Source: Acidobacteriota bacterium
Lineage (GTDB): Bacteria; Acidobacteriota; Terriglobia; Terriglobales; Acidobacteriaceae
Reading direction: 5' to 3'
DNA: 64,000 bases
NCBI GenBank assembly: GCA_013289685.1
Contig: JABCZL010000017.1
Location: 1 to 64,000, forward strand
Part shown: in pieces, positions 23,059 to 30,291 of the stretch
Layout of the letters: every line of letters begins with the position of its first letter
Position numbering within the stretch: position 1 is the first letter of the stretch
Made by a program: the position numbers and the translations under genes
The notes under the pieces: model-generated
Seen by the model: the letters and a program-made list of their open reading frames with translations, nothing else
Told to the model about the DNA's origin: nothing
Databases searched by the model: none

Positions 23059-24687
23059 CTAATCCTTTGCGAAATCGGCAATGATCGCAGGCGTGGCTGT
23101 ATCGAATCCGACCACGTCCAGCATTCCTGCATCGTTCGGATCTGCGATGGTGAATGAGTTGGACACCATGCCGCATACTACAAGTTTCGCCGGAATGCTC
23201 ATCTTCTGCCGATACATCTCGACTGCCTGGGTTGGATGAATCTTGCCGGCCCACGTTTCATTGTCGGTGTAAACGATGAACGTGTCCACGGCCAGCTTTT
23301 TCTCCAGCGCATCAAGCATCGGCAGCGCACAATCGGTGCCGCCCATGCGTGCCTGGAGAGCTCGCATGTCGCGCAGCACATCATCGAGCCGCTGTTTTGA
23401 CGACAGCGCAATCGGCGTCATGGCGTTGATGCCGTCATCGAAACGTCCGCCATAGCGTCCGGTCTGCGTGCAGGTGAATCCTGCCGCGTAATAGTTCTTT
23501 TCACTCTTCACTGTGACCATGGCCATAGCACCGGCTCCGATGGCTGGCGTGAAACCAGGAATGCCAGCGACAGCACCACCCCACATCGAGCCAGAGATAT
23601 CGAGTCCCAGGTAGAAACGCTTGCCCGATGGCTCGATATTCTGGAAGGCCGAATAGAACGCGCCGTCCAGAGCATCAACGATCTGCGGAACGGTCGTCCA
23701 CTCGCCAGAGCCGCGCAATCCGTGGCCAGCCTCATAAGTCTTGGCTGCGATGAGAATCTGGATCGGATGGACGCGAGCCTTGCGGATCGCTTCTTTATCA
23801 TCGAGCCGCAGACTGACATTCCTGCTTGCGTTCGACATCGGCTTGAGCAGGCCAACCTTGCTCATGTTGCCGAGATTGCGAATCATCGCGGTCATCGGCA
23901 TCTTTTCAAGCAACGCTTCCCAAACGGCGGCTTCGGTGAGTAGCTCGGTCGGCACGCTTTCACGCACCAGGCCGTACTCGCGAATGAGCGAGGCAGCTTC
24001 CTTGGCGTTCTTCGTCGCCTGAAGTTTCACGTGGCCTTCAATGCGCTTGGCGATGCCCTCGGTCAGTTCGCCCTTGACCACCCACTTCGCGATGGACTGA
24101 TAAGGTCCAGCGAAGGCAATGTGGCGCAGGCGCATCAGATCGCGATGCGACCAGCCATCACGCTGCTGATATTTGGTCACCTGATCGGCAACCTGCTCTG
24201 GAGACTTCATCGTGTACCAGTTTTCAATGGCACGACGCAGTCCGCGGCCCCATCCACGGAACTGGCGAACGAATGCGACGAAATGAAACAAGTGCGTTCC
24301 GATACGTGCCACGTCTGGCAATGCCAGCAAAGCTGCGGACCGAGTCTTGTCATCACCCTTAGCCGCTGCATAAGCCAGCGCCAAAAGAGCCGGATCGTTC
24401 TTCGGTGCGCGGCCGGCATCGCTGATTTCTACGATGCGCGCAACCGCACGAAGGCCGTCAGCCGCAACGCAACGCTTCACGGCTTCGATGTTCTCAACGG
24501 TCAGCTTATGCTCACTAGCGTAATAGGAGCCTCCCTCGCTACCCAGGATCAGGAAGCGGTCAAGCCTCTTCCAGTCATCGACGGCGAACGAATAGCCGCC
24601 CGCACTGTTGGGAACCTGCCTCTCGTTGAGAGGCTTCGACTGCGGTGGACTTGCAACTTCAGCCGCAGCTTTGCTCAGATAACTCAT
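23059..24687 (-). CDS. rsr: Ro60/TROVE-domain RNA-binding protein
   Basis: The 542-residue protein has an N-terminal alpha-helical HEAT-like TROVE ring (residues about 20-340, with FSVDDW-like YSFAVDDWKRLDRFL at the start) and a C-terminal VWA domain with an intact MIDAS: DISGSM, GGTDCALP and IVYTDNE. Ro proteins bind misfolded RNAs through the ring and Y RNAs on its outside, and in bacteria tether nucleases such as PNPase. GGAGG lies nine bases before the ATG. The gene is under the operator promoter at 24716 and is followed directly by four Y-like RNAs. Confidence 0.93.
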   Translation of the reverse strand: MSYLSKAAAEVASPPQSKPLNERQVPNSAGGYSFAVDDWKRLDRFLILGSEGGSYYASEHKLTVENIEAVKRCVAADGLRAVARIVEISDAGRAPKNDPALLALAYAAAKGDDKTRSAALLALPDVARIGTHLFHFVAFVRQFRGWGRGLRRAIENWYTMKSPEQVADQVTKYQQRDGWSHRDLMRLRHIAFAGPYQSIAKWVVKGELTEGIAKRIEGHVKLQATKNAKEAASLIREYGLVRESVPTELLTEAAVWEALLEKMPMTAMIRNLGNMSKVGLLKPMSNASRNVSLRLDDKEAIRKARVHPIQILIAAKTYEAGHGLRGSGEWTTVPQIVDALDGAFYSAFQNIEPSGKRFYLGLDISGSMWGGAVAGIPGFTPAIGAGAMAMVTVKSEKNYYAAGFTCTQTGRYGGRFDDGINAMTPIALSSKQRLDDVLRDMRALQARMGGTDCALPMLDALEKKLAVDTFIVYTDNETWAGKIHPTQAVEMYRQKMSIPAKLVVCGMVSNSFTIADPNDAGMLDVVGFDTATPAIIADFAKD

Positions 24688-24715
24688 TGGAATGTACCTC
24701 CAAAGGCGAGGCGCC

Positions 24716-24744
24716 AGAGTAAGCGTTTACTGGAAACTTGTCAA
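24716..24744 (-). promoter_or_regulatory. Promoter with operator for the Ro-Y RNA operon
   Basis: The minus strand reads TTGACA, 17 bases, TACTCT, with TAAACGCTTA (24720-24729) at the spacer end. The predicted transcript starts about 20 bases before the TROVE ATG, leaving room only for the ribosome site. Confidence 0.75.
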
Positions 24745-24748
24745 GCGA

Positions 24749-25237
24749 TTATTCTAGGTCGATCAGGCGGCGGCCACCGAAAAACAGCACAGGCTCAGTT
24801 TCTACAGTCTTCCAGTTGGCAGGCCGGCGATACCAGCAGCAAGTGTTGGCGTCCTCCGCTGCTTCAATCTCCATCCTATGGCCAGCCTTAACGAAGAGTT
24901 CTCCGTTGGGAGCTGCGACCCAAGTGTAAGTTGAGCGGCGGTTCAGGGCGATTGACACGAGCGAGTGATCGCCATATATGATCCGACAGCTTTCCAGGCA
25001 GTCTTCCATGAAGATTTGATAAGACAACTGCATTCTGAAAAGGAACAAAGGTCCGGCAATGCTTTTTGCGTTCGATGCGTACAGATCGCTGCCTAGTTCC
25101 ACTTCATCCGGAATCTCGACAAACTCCTCGCCTGGCTCAGGTGGCGGCACATCATCAAAATAAATCCTTCGGCGCGGCGCGATGGTGGCCGGCGTGATGG
25201 CTTGCAATGAGGACAGCGCGGCTCGTTTAACGATCAT
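24749..25237 (-). CDS. Virion-type protein with RRRIYFDD and STYTWVAAPNGEL motifs
   Basis: The 162-residue product starts MIVKRAAL in an overlap with the upstream stop. The N-terminus has APRRRIYFDDVP and an acidic Pro-rich linker; the C-terminal half has RSTYTWVAAPNGELF, as in the protein at 3943. It is probably a minor virion protein. Confidence 0.55.
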   Translation of the reverse strand: MIVKRAALSSLQAITPATIAPRRRIYFDDVPPPEPGEEFVEIPDEVELGSDLYASNAKSIAGPLFLFRMQLSYQIFMEDCLESCRIIYGDHSLVSIALNRRSTYTWVAAPNGELFVKAGHRMEIEAAEDANTCCWYRRPANWKTVETEPVLFFGGRRLIDLE

Positions 25238-25530
25238 CAAGCAGTCCAAGTGATGCGCACTACGATAAGAGACCAGTGGAGATGCACCTTGCCCGATCCT
25301 CGTCGGATGCCAAAACTGCTGAGGCGCTCCCAAACGAGGGCCTCGTAATCCTTAGCGTGCTGAACTTCGTAGCAGGACATCTCGAAGCAGGCCAGGAGAA
25401 CACCGCCTCCGTGGCATTCAGTGCAACGGTGTCTGTATTCCGGATCGCAGTTGCACTCGATCAGCTCCACTTTGGCACGGAGCGGTGGCGTTGTTATTTC
25501 TGCATCATCGAAAACGATTCGGCGCGCCAC
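25237..25530 (-). CDS. Zinc-binding protein with RRIVFDD start
   Basis: The 97-residue protein begins MARRIVFDDAEI and carries CNC, CTECHGGG and later Cys, a DnaJ-like half zinc finger. It overlaps both neighbours. Function unknown. Confidence 0.6.
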   Translation of the reverse strand: MARRIVFDDAEITTPPLRAKVELIECNCDPEYRHRCTECHGGGVLLACFEMSCYEVQHAKDYEALVWERLSSFGIRRGSGKVHLHWSLIVVRITWTA

Positions 25531-25787
25531 TAGTTCACTCGTTCTTTAGCCTTTGCTACTTTCTCACCGTCGATAAGCACGGCTTCAAGCATTCGGAATA
25601 GAACTGATGCTGCCACCGAAGCGCGTTCGCCGACGATGGCCTCCTCGACCTTGGGCCAAAGTTTGTCCATCGCTTCGCAGGCCTTATCCTCGCCCATTTC
25701 CCTAAAAGCTGAATCGATAGCACTAGGAAGGACGCGCATTATCGTTTCCATCGCTTCCCGGTAACTAGTGAGCGGCCGCCGAGGCAT
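25530..25787 (-). CDS. 85-residue helical protein
   Basis: From MPRRPLTSYREAM, with GGGAG upstream, the product is acidic and helical. It overlaps the end of the PurA-like gene by 23 bases and the next gene by one. No known domain. Confidence 0.55.
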   Translation of the reverse strand: MPRRPLTSYREAMETIMRVLPSAIDSAFREMGEDKACEAMDKLWPKVEEAIVGERASVAASVLFRMLEAVLIDGEKVAKAKERVN

Positions 25788-26889
25788 ATATCCACTCCCT
25801 GTCATAGGCCGCTGGTCCGTGGCCGCGAATCACGACTGGCTGTCCAAAGTCTTGGCTTTTGGGAATAGCTTTCACCGAGATCTGATCGCAGTGATTCAAG
25901 GCGATTCCGTCCACACCTTCCAAAATATCGACTGCGTGCCGGATCAGTTTAAGATCTAAACGGCCGCGACGAAACTTACCTGGAAAGCCGTTGTCGTCAT
26001 TATGCGGCTCAGGCAAAGAATCCAGTTTGGGATCTTCGGTTGGGAGCGGTCCATCGCCATGCCGAGTCAGATACGTCCGCATGACTCCGATTTTCTTGAC
26101 GCGGCCTTCCCATTTGCTTTCCTCGAGCAGATGGAACGCATTATCGAACGTAGTGCATGTCCACGTGTTATAGCCGACTTCGCCGAAGTTCTCATCGAGC
26201 AGCACGCCCTGGGCGCCTTCGAACACGACGTTCTCTTTTTCGTCCAGCTTAAAGCTATCAACGATCTTGGCCGGCCAGCCAGCGTACAGCGCGGCCAGCT
26301 TGTCCACGGCATCAGGATTGTCGATCTCCAAAAAATCTTCTATACACACCACTCTCGCGAAACTGCCGTAGTTGCACACGTGCGCCTTCGCGAGCTGCTG
26401 AAGGAATCGCAGCTTCTGTTTGGTGGTTTCCTGATCGCGCAGGTCGCCGGCGAACAGCACTTTGTTGCCTTCGCGCAGATGGTCGGCGCGCGCCTGGCCT
26501 ACGCCCATGCCGCACGTATTGTGCTTCCCGTGGCTCAGGATGCGATTCACGGCGCAGTGGAACGGAGTGACGATCACGCACTTGGCATCGACCGTGGTGC
26601 GCTCCCAAATGTCCGGAGCCAGATCATTCGCCTCGCGCATCATGTTCAGCGGATTGACCAGCATGAATCGCGAAAGGTGAGTGCGAACGCCCGGAATGAA
26701 AGAGCCGCTGCCGAACTGCGAGAACGTGTGGTGCCGCCCTTCGGGAGTGACGACGTTATGGCCTGCCTGACATCCGCCATTGTAGCGGACGACTAACTTC
26801 ACGTCGCGAGTGCGGCAAATAAAATCTACAGTAGCTCCCTTTCCTTCATCTCCAAATGCCAATCCCGCAACTACGAAGGCATCGCGCAT
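25765..26889 (-). CDS. Adenylosuccinate synthetase-like (PurA/PurZ family)
   Basis: GGAGGAG before MRDAFVVAG fixes the start, giving 374 residues, about 55 shorter than bacterial PurA. GLAFGDEGKG is the GTP/IMP loop with the catalytic Asp, AGHN keeps the catalytic His, and FEGAQGVLLDENFG and NHCDQ are present. The TGRGIG motif of PurA is CGMGVG here. It should join Asp to IMP or a related nucleotide. Phage PurZ, which makes diaminopurine precursors, is the main alternative; I recall PurZ lacking this Asp, which is kept here. Confidence 0.85.
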   Translation of the reverse strand: MRDAFVVAGLAFGDEGKGATVDFICRTRDVKLVVRYNGGCQAGHNVVTPEGRHHTFSQFGSGSFIPGVRTHLSRFMLVNPLNMMREANDLAPDIWERTTVDAKCVIVTPFHCAVNRILSHGKHNTCGMGVGQARADHLREGNKVLFAGDLRDQETTKQKLRFLQQLAKAHVCNYGSFARVVCIEDFLEIDNPDAVDKLAALYAGWPAKIVDSFKLDEKENVVFEGAQGVLLDENFGEVGYNTWTCTTFDNAFHLLEESKWEGRVKKIGVMRTYLTRHGDGPLPTEDPKLDSLPEPHNDDNGFPGKFRRGRLDLKLIRHAVDILEGVDGIALNHCDQISVKAIPKSQDFGQPVVIRGHGPAAYDREWIYASAAAH

Positions 26890-27356
26890 GTAATCTCCTC
26901 CCACGTCTCGCGGCGTCTTATTTTTTTGATCGCGCTTCTGTGGACGCCATATCGCTTCGCTAACAAGGATGAAGGCTCTGTAGATGCAAAGATCTCTTTA
27001 ACCTGTTCAGGCTTTAGTTTGGATCGTGGATGCGGATAAATGTCGTGCGGCGGATTTTTGTTTCTTCCGCGTTCGTGCATGTCCCGAACGTTGTCATCGT
27101 TCGTGCCCTGGTACAAATGACGGGCGTTGCAGCACGGAGGATTATCGCAAGTGTGCAGGACGTCCAACTCTTCGTTGATCTGTCCATGCGCGAGCTCATA
27201 GGCGTGCCTGTGCGCTTTTATCAGCTTCAACTCTGGCGCTTTGGTTCTTAAAACGCCGTAACCTTTTTTGTCGCAGCCTGCCTGCCAAGGCCAACACTCA
27301 TCCTCGCCGCCAATACGAACATGGCTCCAGAAGTCATCGATAAGAGCTCTTTTCAT
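26871..27356 (-). CDS. HNH endonuclease (HNH_3 type) with HTH tail
   Basis: The 161-residue protein has CWPWQ, HRHAYELAHG, VLHTCDNPPCCNARHL and NDDNVRDM, the typical HNH_3 core with zinc-like Cys pairs. The C-terminal LLAKRYGVHRSAIKKIRR looks like a small DNA-binding helix-turn-helix. It overlaps the PurA-like start. Confidence 0.85.
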   Translation of the reverse strand: MKRALIDDFWSHVRIGGEDECWPWQAGCDKKGYGVLRTKAPELKLIKAHRHAYELAHGQINEELDVLHTCDNPPCCNARHLYQGTNDDNVRDMHERGRNKNPPHDIYPHPRSKLKPEQVKEIFASTEPSSLLAKRYGVHRSAIKKIRRRETWEEITCAMPS

Positions 27357-27550
27357 GTTGAGTGGAAAAAGCCGATCAGGTAGTTGTGATTGAGTACCTG
27401 AAAATCCTGAATGACTGCATCGAAATCAGCCTCAGTATATTTCTTGTCGCCGGGGCGCTCGAAGGTATTCGCGTTCACCATCGCGGCAATCTTCGCGTTC
27501 AATAGTGCTGCCTGGGCCATCACGTACGCAGCCTTTTGTTCGTCTGTCAT
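27353..27550 (-). CDS. 65-residue helical protein
   Basis: From MTDEQKAAYVMAQ the product is helical, with ATGA overlaps at both ends. No domain recognised. Confidence 0.55.
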   Translation of the reverse strand: MTDEQKAAYVMAQAALLNAKIAAMVNANTFERPGDKKYTEADFDAVIQDFQVLNHNYLIGFFHST

Positions 27551-27816
27551 TTGCCGTGGCTCGATCCTGGAACTTTGGTCGGATGGGCGCGTGCGTATTT
27601 TATAAACTCCATCACTACGCCACCGAGATCGAAGAACCTGTCGGACGGCGTTCCCAAAGCCATGCAATGCTTTACATAGTCATGGAGTGTAGGGACTGCC
27701 GCTGCGTCGCGTGCTCGCAGTATGAATAGCGGCTCATCCTCTGGCACCGGCTCGCCGTTGGAAGTCTTGATGAGCAGCTCGCCCTCGATATGAAACATGT
27801 CGTTTAGTTTTCTCAT
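27547..27816 (-). CDS. 89-residue hypothetical protein
   Basis: The product begins MRKLNDMFHIEGEL and ends with a basic tail. It is translationally coupled to both neighbours by four-base overlaps. Function unknown. Confidence 0.55.
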   Translation of the reverse strand: MRKLNDMFHIEGELLIKTSNGEPVPEDEPLFILRARDAAAVPTLHDYVKHCMALGTPSDRFFDLGGVVMEFIKYARAHPTKVPGSSHGK

Positions 27817-28301
27817 TCTGGCAACTTGAACGGACTCACGATCACTCGCGGCTCAACGTACACCGGAAGCGTTTTGTCGCTGTTGGGATCTTTGCACAGG
27901 ACCCACGTGCCTTCAGCCGCTGCCGGCGAGAACAGTCCGTTCGGATCAGCCTGCGGCAAGATGGCGTAGCCGTGTTCGGTATCGTGCTCGACCTTCGATG
28001 GATTGGTGAACTGCGTTGCGTACGGGATTCCGTAGCCTATCGAAGTGCACAGGAAGATTTTCTTGCCAGTGACTTCGGACCACAAGTACGCATACGTGAC
28101 GAGCCCATTCTGATCGCGCAGTTCCAGAATATCCTTGAGCAGTTTGCGCTCGCGGAAGTTTTTGATGGCCGGCATTCCAATCTGTGCGGACCCTTCCTTC
28201 AGTAAACTCTCTTGCTGCTGACGCTGAATCTGATCGCTACTTGGCGTCTCGTCACAGCCAAGAAGAAAAAGAACGCCCACCAGCACGGCGAATGTTTTCA
28301 T
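27813..28301 (-). CDS. Lipoprotein
   Basis: The 162-residue protein has the signal MKTFAVLVGVLFLLGC with a good lipobox (LLGC). The rest is soluble. It would be anchored to a membrane facing the periplasm if the host is Gram-negative, possibly for superinfection exclusion or lysis control. Confidence 0.7.
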   Translation of the reverse strand: MKTFAVLVGVLFLLGCDETPSSDQIQRQQQESLLKEGSAQIGMPAIKNFRERKLLKDILELRDQNGLVTYAYLWSEVTGKKIFLCTSIGYGIPYATQFTNPSKVEHDTEHGYAILPQADPNGLFSPAAAEGTWVLCKDPNSDKTLPVYVEPRVIVSPFKLPE

Positions 28302-28630
28302 TGGGACTCCTTCAGTTTGGCGATGAATGTCCGCAGGCTTTCCGGCACGTCCGGGTCATCGAGATTGTAGCCGGAGGCGCGGTGCAGGATGATCGAGGCA
28401 AGCGCGGCCTTCGCGTCTTTGTCCGGTGTCTTGATGTAGTCCCTCTGCATGTTCTCTAGCTCCTGGATCATTCCCTGGTTGAACGATCTGGTCTGCTCGA
28501 AAACTTGGCGGCGGACTTGCTCGCGCCGTGGCCCGAAATACTTGTAGAGAAAGAAATCGTTGCCCTCGACAACCCAAGTCAAGCCAAACATCAAAACGAG
28601 AATCAGAAGCACTGCGCCGACGATCTTCAT
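28298..28630 (-). CDS. Single-pass membrane protein
   Basis: From MKIVGAVLLILVLMFG the 110-residue product has one N-terminal membrane helix and a long helical soluble part. It overlaps the lipoprotein gene by four bases and may work with it. Confidence 0.6.
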   Translation of the reverse strand: MKIVGAVLLILVLMFGLTWVVEGNDFFLYKYFGPRREQVRRQVFEQTRSFNQGMIQELENMQRDYIKTPDKDAKAALASIILHRASGYNLDDPDVPESLRTFIAKLKESQ

Positions 28631-28638
28631 AAAGCCTC

Positions 28639-28899
28639 CTATGACCAATCGATGTTCGGATAAGTTCCGTACGGAATGACGTTGCCGTCTTCGTCTATCA
28701 CAGGACTCGGTATTTGATTCTCTTCCAGCGGCCACAGGTGCGAGGCGTTATGAGCGCAGACGCGGCAGACAGGCTTTCCACGCAAGATCAGGACTGGCAC
28801 GAATGGCTTCTCGGTTTGCGGCGCGTCTTCATCGGAAATAACTACCGCGGCCGAGATCTCCGGCGTGATTGCCTGTCCACCGCACTGCGTACAGTTCAT
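28639..28899 (-). CDS. 86-residue zinc-ribbon protein
   Basis: MNCTQCGG at the start and CRVCAH in the middle make a zinc ribbon. Four-base overlap with the VWA gene. Function unknown. Confidence 0.6.
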   Translation of the reverse strand: MNCTQCGGQAITPEISAAVVISDEDAPQTEKPFVPVLILRGKPVCRVCAHNASHLWPLEENQIPSPVIDEDGNVIPYGTYPNIDWS

Positions 28900-29849
28900 G
28901 GAAGTGTGATCCGGCGCCTGAACGTGCGAACCGAACCGGCAATCCTGGCAAGGTCAGATTCGCCGACGCCAACCGATTCAAGATCGGCCGCGAGGCCGTC
29001 CTGGGTCACACGATCTTCGTTCAGCCCGATGATGGCTCCAATCTGTTCGCAGATCAGGTCGGGATGCTGAAGAGTGAAAACAGATTCTTCGCCAAATAGA
29101 CGCACGTACTGCCTGCGGGAGTCCGTGAGCGGACTATTCGAAGGCCAGAACACAAACGGGTAGTAGGTTCGCTTCAAGTCTTCGATCATCGTCTCGATGG
29201 GAATGTCCGCAGGGATTGTGTCACCGAAAACAGCTTGAACTTGCGGAGCGCTCACGTGATCGAAGATCGGCTCGTCCGCGTACATGAAGAAATAGCCCTT
29301 GCGGTTGCGCCGTTCAAAGCAATCGAGAGCTGTCTTGCGCGCGGCCAAGTACATCAGCAGGTCGTAAGACTCGCCGCTATTGCTGCCGCCTTTCCCGACC
29401 AGCCAGACGTTGCGGATGTGTTCGTCGATGCGGATATCGCTTTCGTAATCGGAAATCTGAATGCAGTTTGCGCCAACGACGTTGTAGTCGTCGTTTGCGG
29501 CGACGGCCACCTGCGGATCGCTCAGATACTTGTGGGCGAGTTCCATGAGGTTTGGAAGTTTTAGCTGGGCGGCGACGGCGTTATGGTAGTTCGAGCCGGT
29601 CACGTCAAAGCAGACCATGACGGCATTCGATTCGGGATGCTCGGCGCTGTCGCGGCTTTCAAGGATTCCTGCCGGCTTTCGGTTGATCCGCAAAGGATCT
29701 AAGTTGGGGTGAATCTTCTTGGTCAGCTCTGCTTCCTGGCTGTAGGCGAAATCGACTGACATCGGCGCTACGCCAAGCGAATGCGCGGTCGCCGTACGAG
29801 TTGAACGCAAAGTGGTGTATGTTGCTGAGTTCCATCGTCCACTACCCAT
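28896..29849 (-). CDS. VWA-domain-like protein
   Basis: The 317-residue protein has VMVCFDVTGSNYHNAV, a MIDAS-type metal motif (DxTGS), then GGSNSGESYDLL and FFMYADEPIF in VWA order. AAGGAG precedes the ATG. It is the second VWA protein near the TROVE gene; it may bind a protein partner through a metal ion. No RNA-binding ring is visible. Confidence 0.65.
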   Translation of the reverse strand: MGSGRWNSATYTTLRSTRTATAHSLGVAPMSVDFAYSQEAELTKKIHPNLDPLRINRKPAGILESRDSAEHPESNAVMVCFDVTGSNYHNAVAAQLKLPNLMELAHKYLSDPQVAVAANDDYNVVGANCIQISDYESDIRIDEHIRNVWLVGKGGSNSGESYDLLMYLAARKTALDCFERRNRKGYFFMYADEPIFDHVSAPQVQAVFGDTIPADIPIETMIEDLKRTYYPFVFWPSNSPLTDSRRQYVRLFGEESVFTLQHPDLICEQIGAIIGLNEDRVTQDGLAADLESVGVGESDLARIAGSVRTFRRRITLP

Positions 29850-29864
29850 GTGCGATTCTCCTTT

Positions 29865-30035
29865 TTATTTGAAATAGCTGAGTAACTTAAGTTTTGCCTG
29901 CTTCGCTTTCTTAACGCAGCTTGCCGTGGAACAGACTGTGTTGGCGCGATTAGCCCAACAGCATGGCGGCCAGCAGGCGGCATCATCGGTGCAGCCACAG
30001 AACTGACAGATCCCGGGACGCGCTTTCTTTTTCAT
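29865..30035 (-). CDS. 56-residue zinc protein (CQFCGCTDDAAC)
   Basis: The start MKKKARPGICQFCG overlaps the upstream gene. The cysteine-rich core CQFCGCTDDAACWPPCC is a common phage mini-protein. Function unknown. Confidence 0.65.
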   Translation of the reverse strand: MKKKARPGICQFCGCTDDAACWPPCCWANRANTVCSTASCVKKAKQAKLKLLSYFK

Positions 30036-30172
30036 CGGTCGAGCTCCCTTATGAAGGCGATTAGATCTTTGCACTTTTGAGGGTAGCGCAGCCAGAGGTA
30101 CAGCGCCGAGATTCCAAGCACGATGTTGCTCGCGATGGCGAATACGAAAAAATGAGCACCTACGCAGCTCAC
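30032..30172 (-). CDS. 46-residue membrane protein, GTG start
   Basis: GGGAGAATCAA before GTG gives MSCVGAHFFVFAIAS and one membrane helix. The four-base overlap with the next gene supports it. The longer ATG reading crosses the promoter and hairpin and is unlikely. Confidence 0.55.
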   Translation of the reverse strand: MSCVGAHFFVFAIASNIVLGISALYLWLRYPQKCKDLIAFIRELDR

Positions 30173-30192
30173 TTGATTCTCCCTTTTTAAGC

Positions 30193-30230
30193 CTCCGGTC
30201 CGGACTGTCGCAGCAGATGCCGGACCGGAG
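30193..30230 (-). promoter_or_regulatory. Perfect 11-pair hairpin in a 5' leader
   Basis: CTCCGGTCCGG pairs exactly with CCGGACCGGAG around a 16-base loop. It lies between the operator promoter at 30262 and the ribosome site at about 30182. No U-run follows on this strand, so it may protect or regulate the leader rather than terminate. Confidence 0.5.
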
Positions 30231-30261
30231 TGGACGGGTGCCCGGTTGCTTTGGAGCCGCA

Positions 30262-30291
30262 ACAATAAGCGTTTACTATTGGCGTTGTCAA
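30262..30291 (-). promoter_or_regulatory. Promoter with operator
   Basis: The minus strand reads TTGACA, 18 bases, TATTGT with TAAACGCTTA (30266-30275) at the spacer end. The -35 box overlaps the TGA stop of the MuF gene. It would drive the block from 30172 to 24749. Confidence 0.65.

Noticed and set aside
25765..26889. Claim of a diaminopurine (Z) genome
   Set aside because: The catalytic Asp is kept and no DatZ, MazZ or DpoZ partner is visible, so the enzyme alone is not enough.
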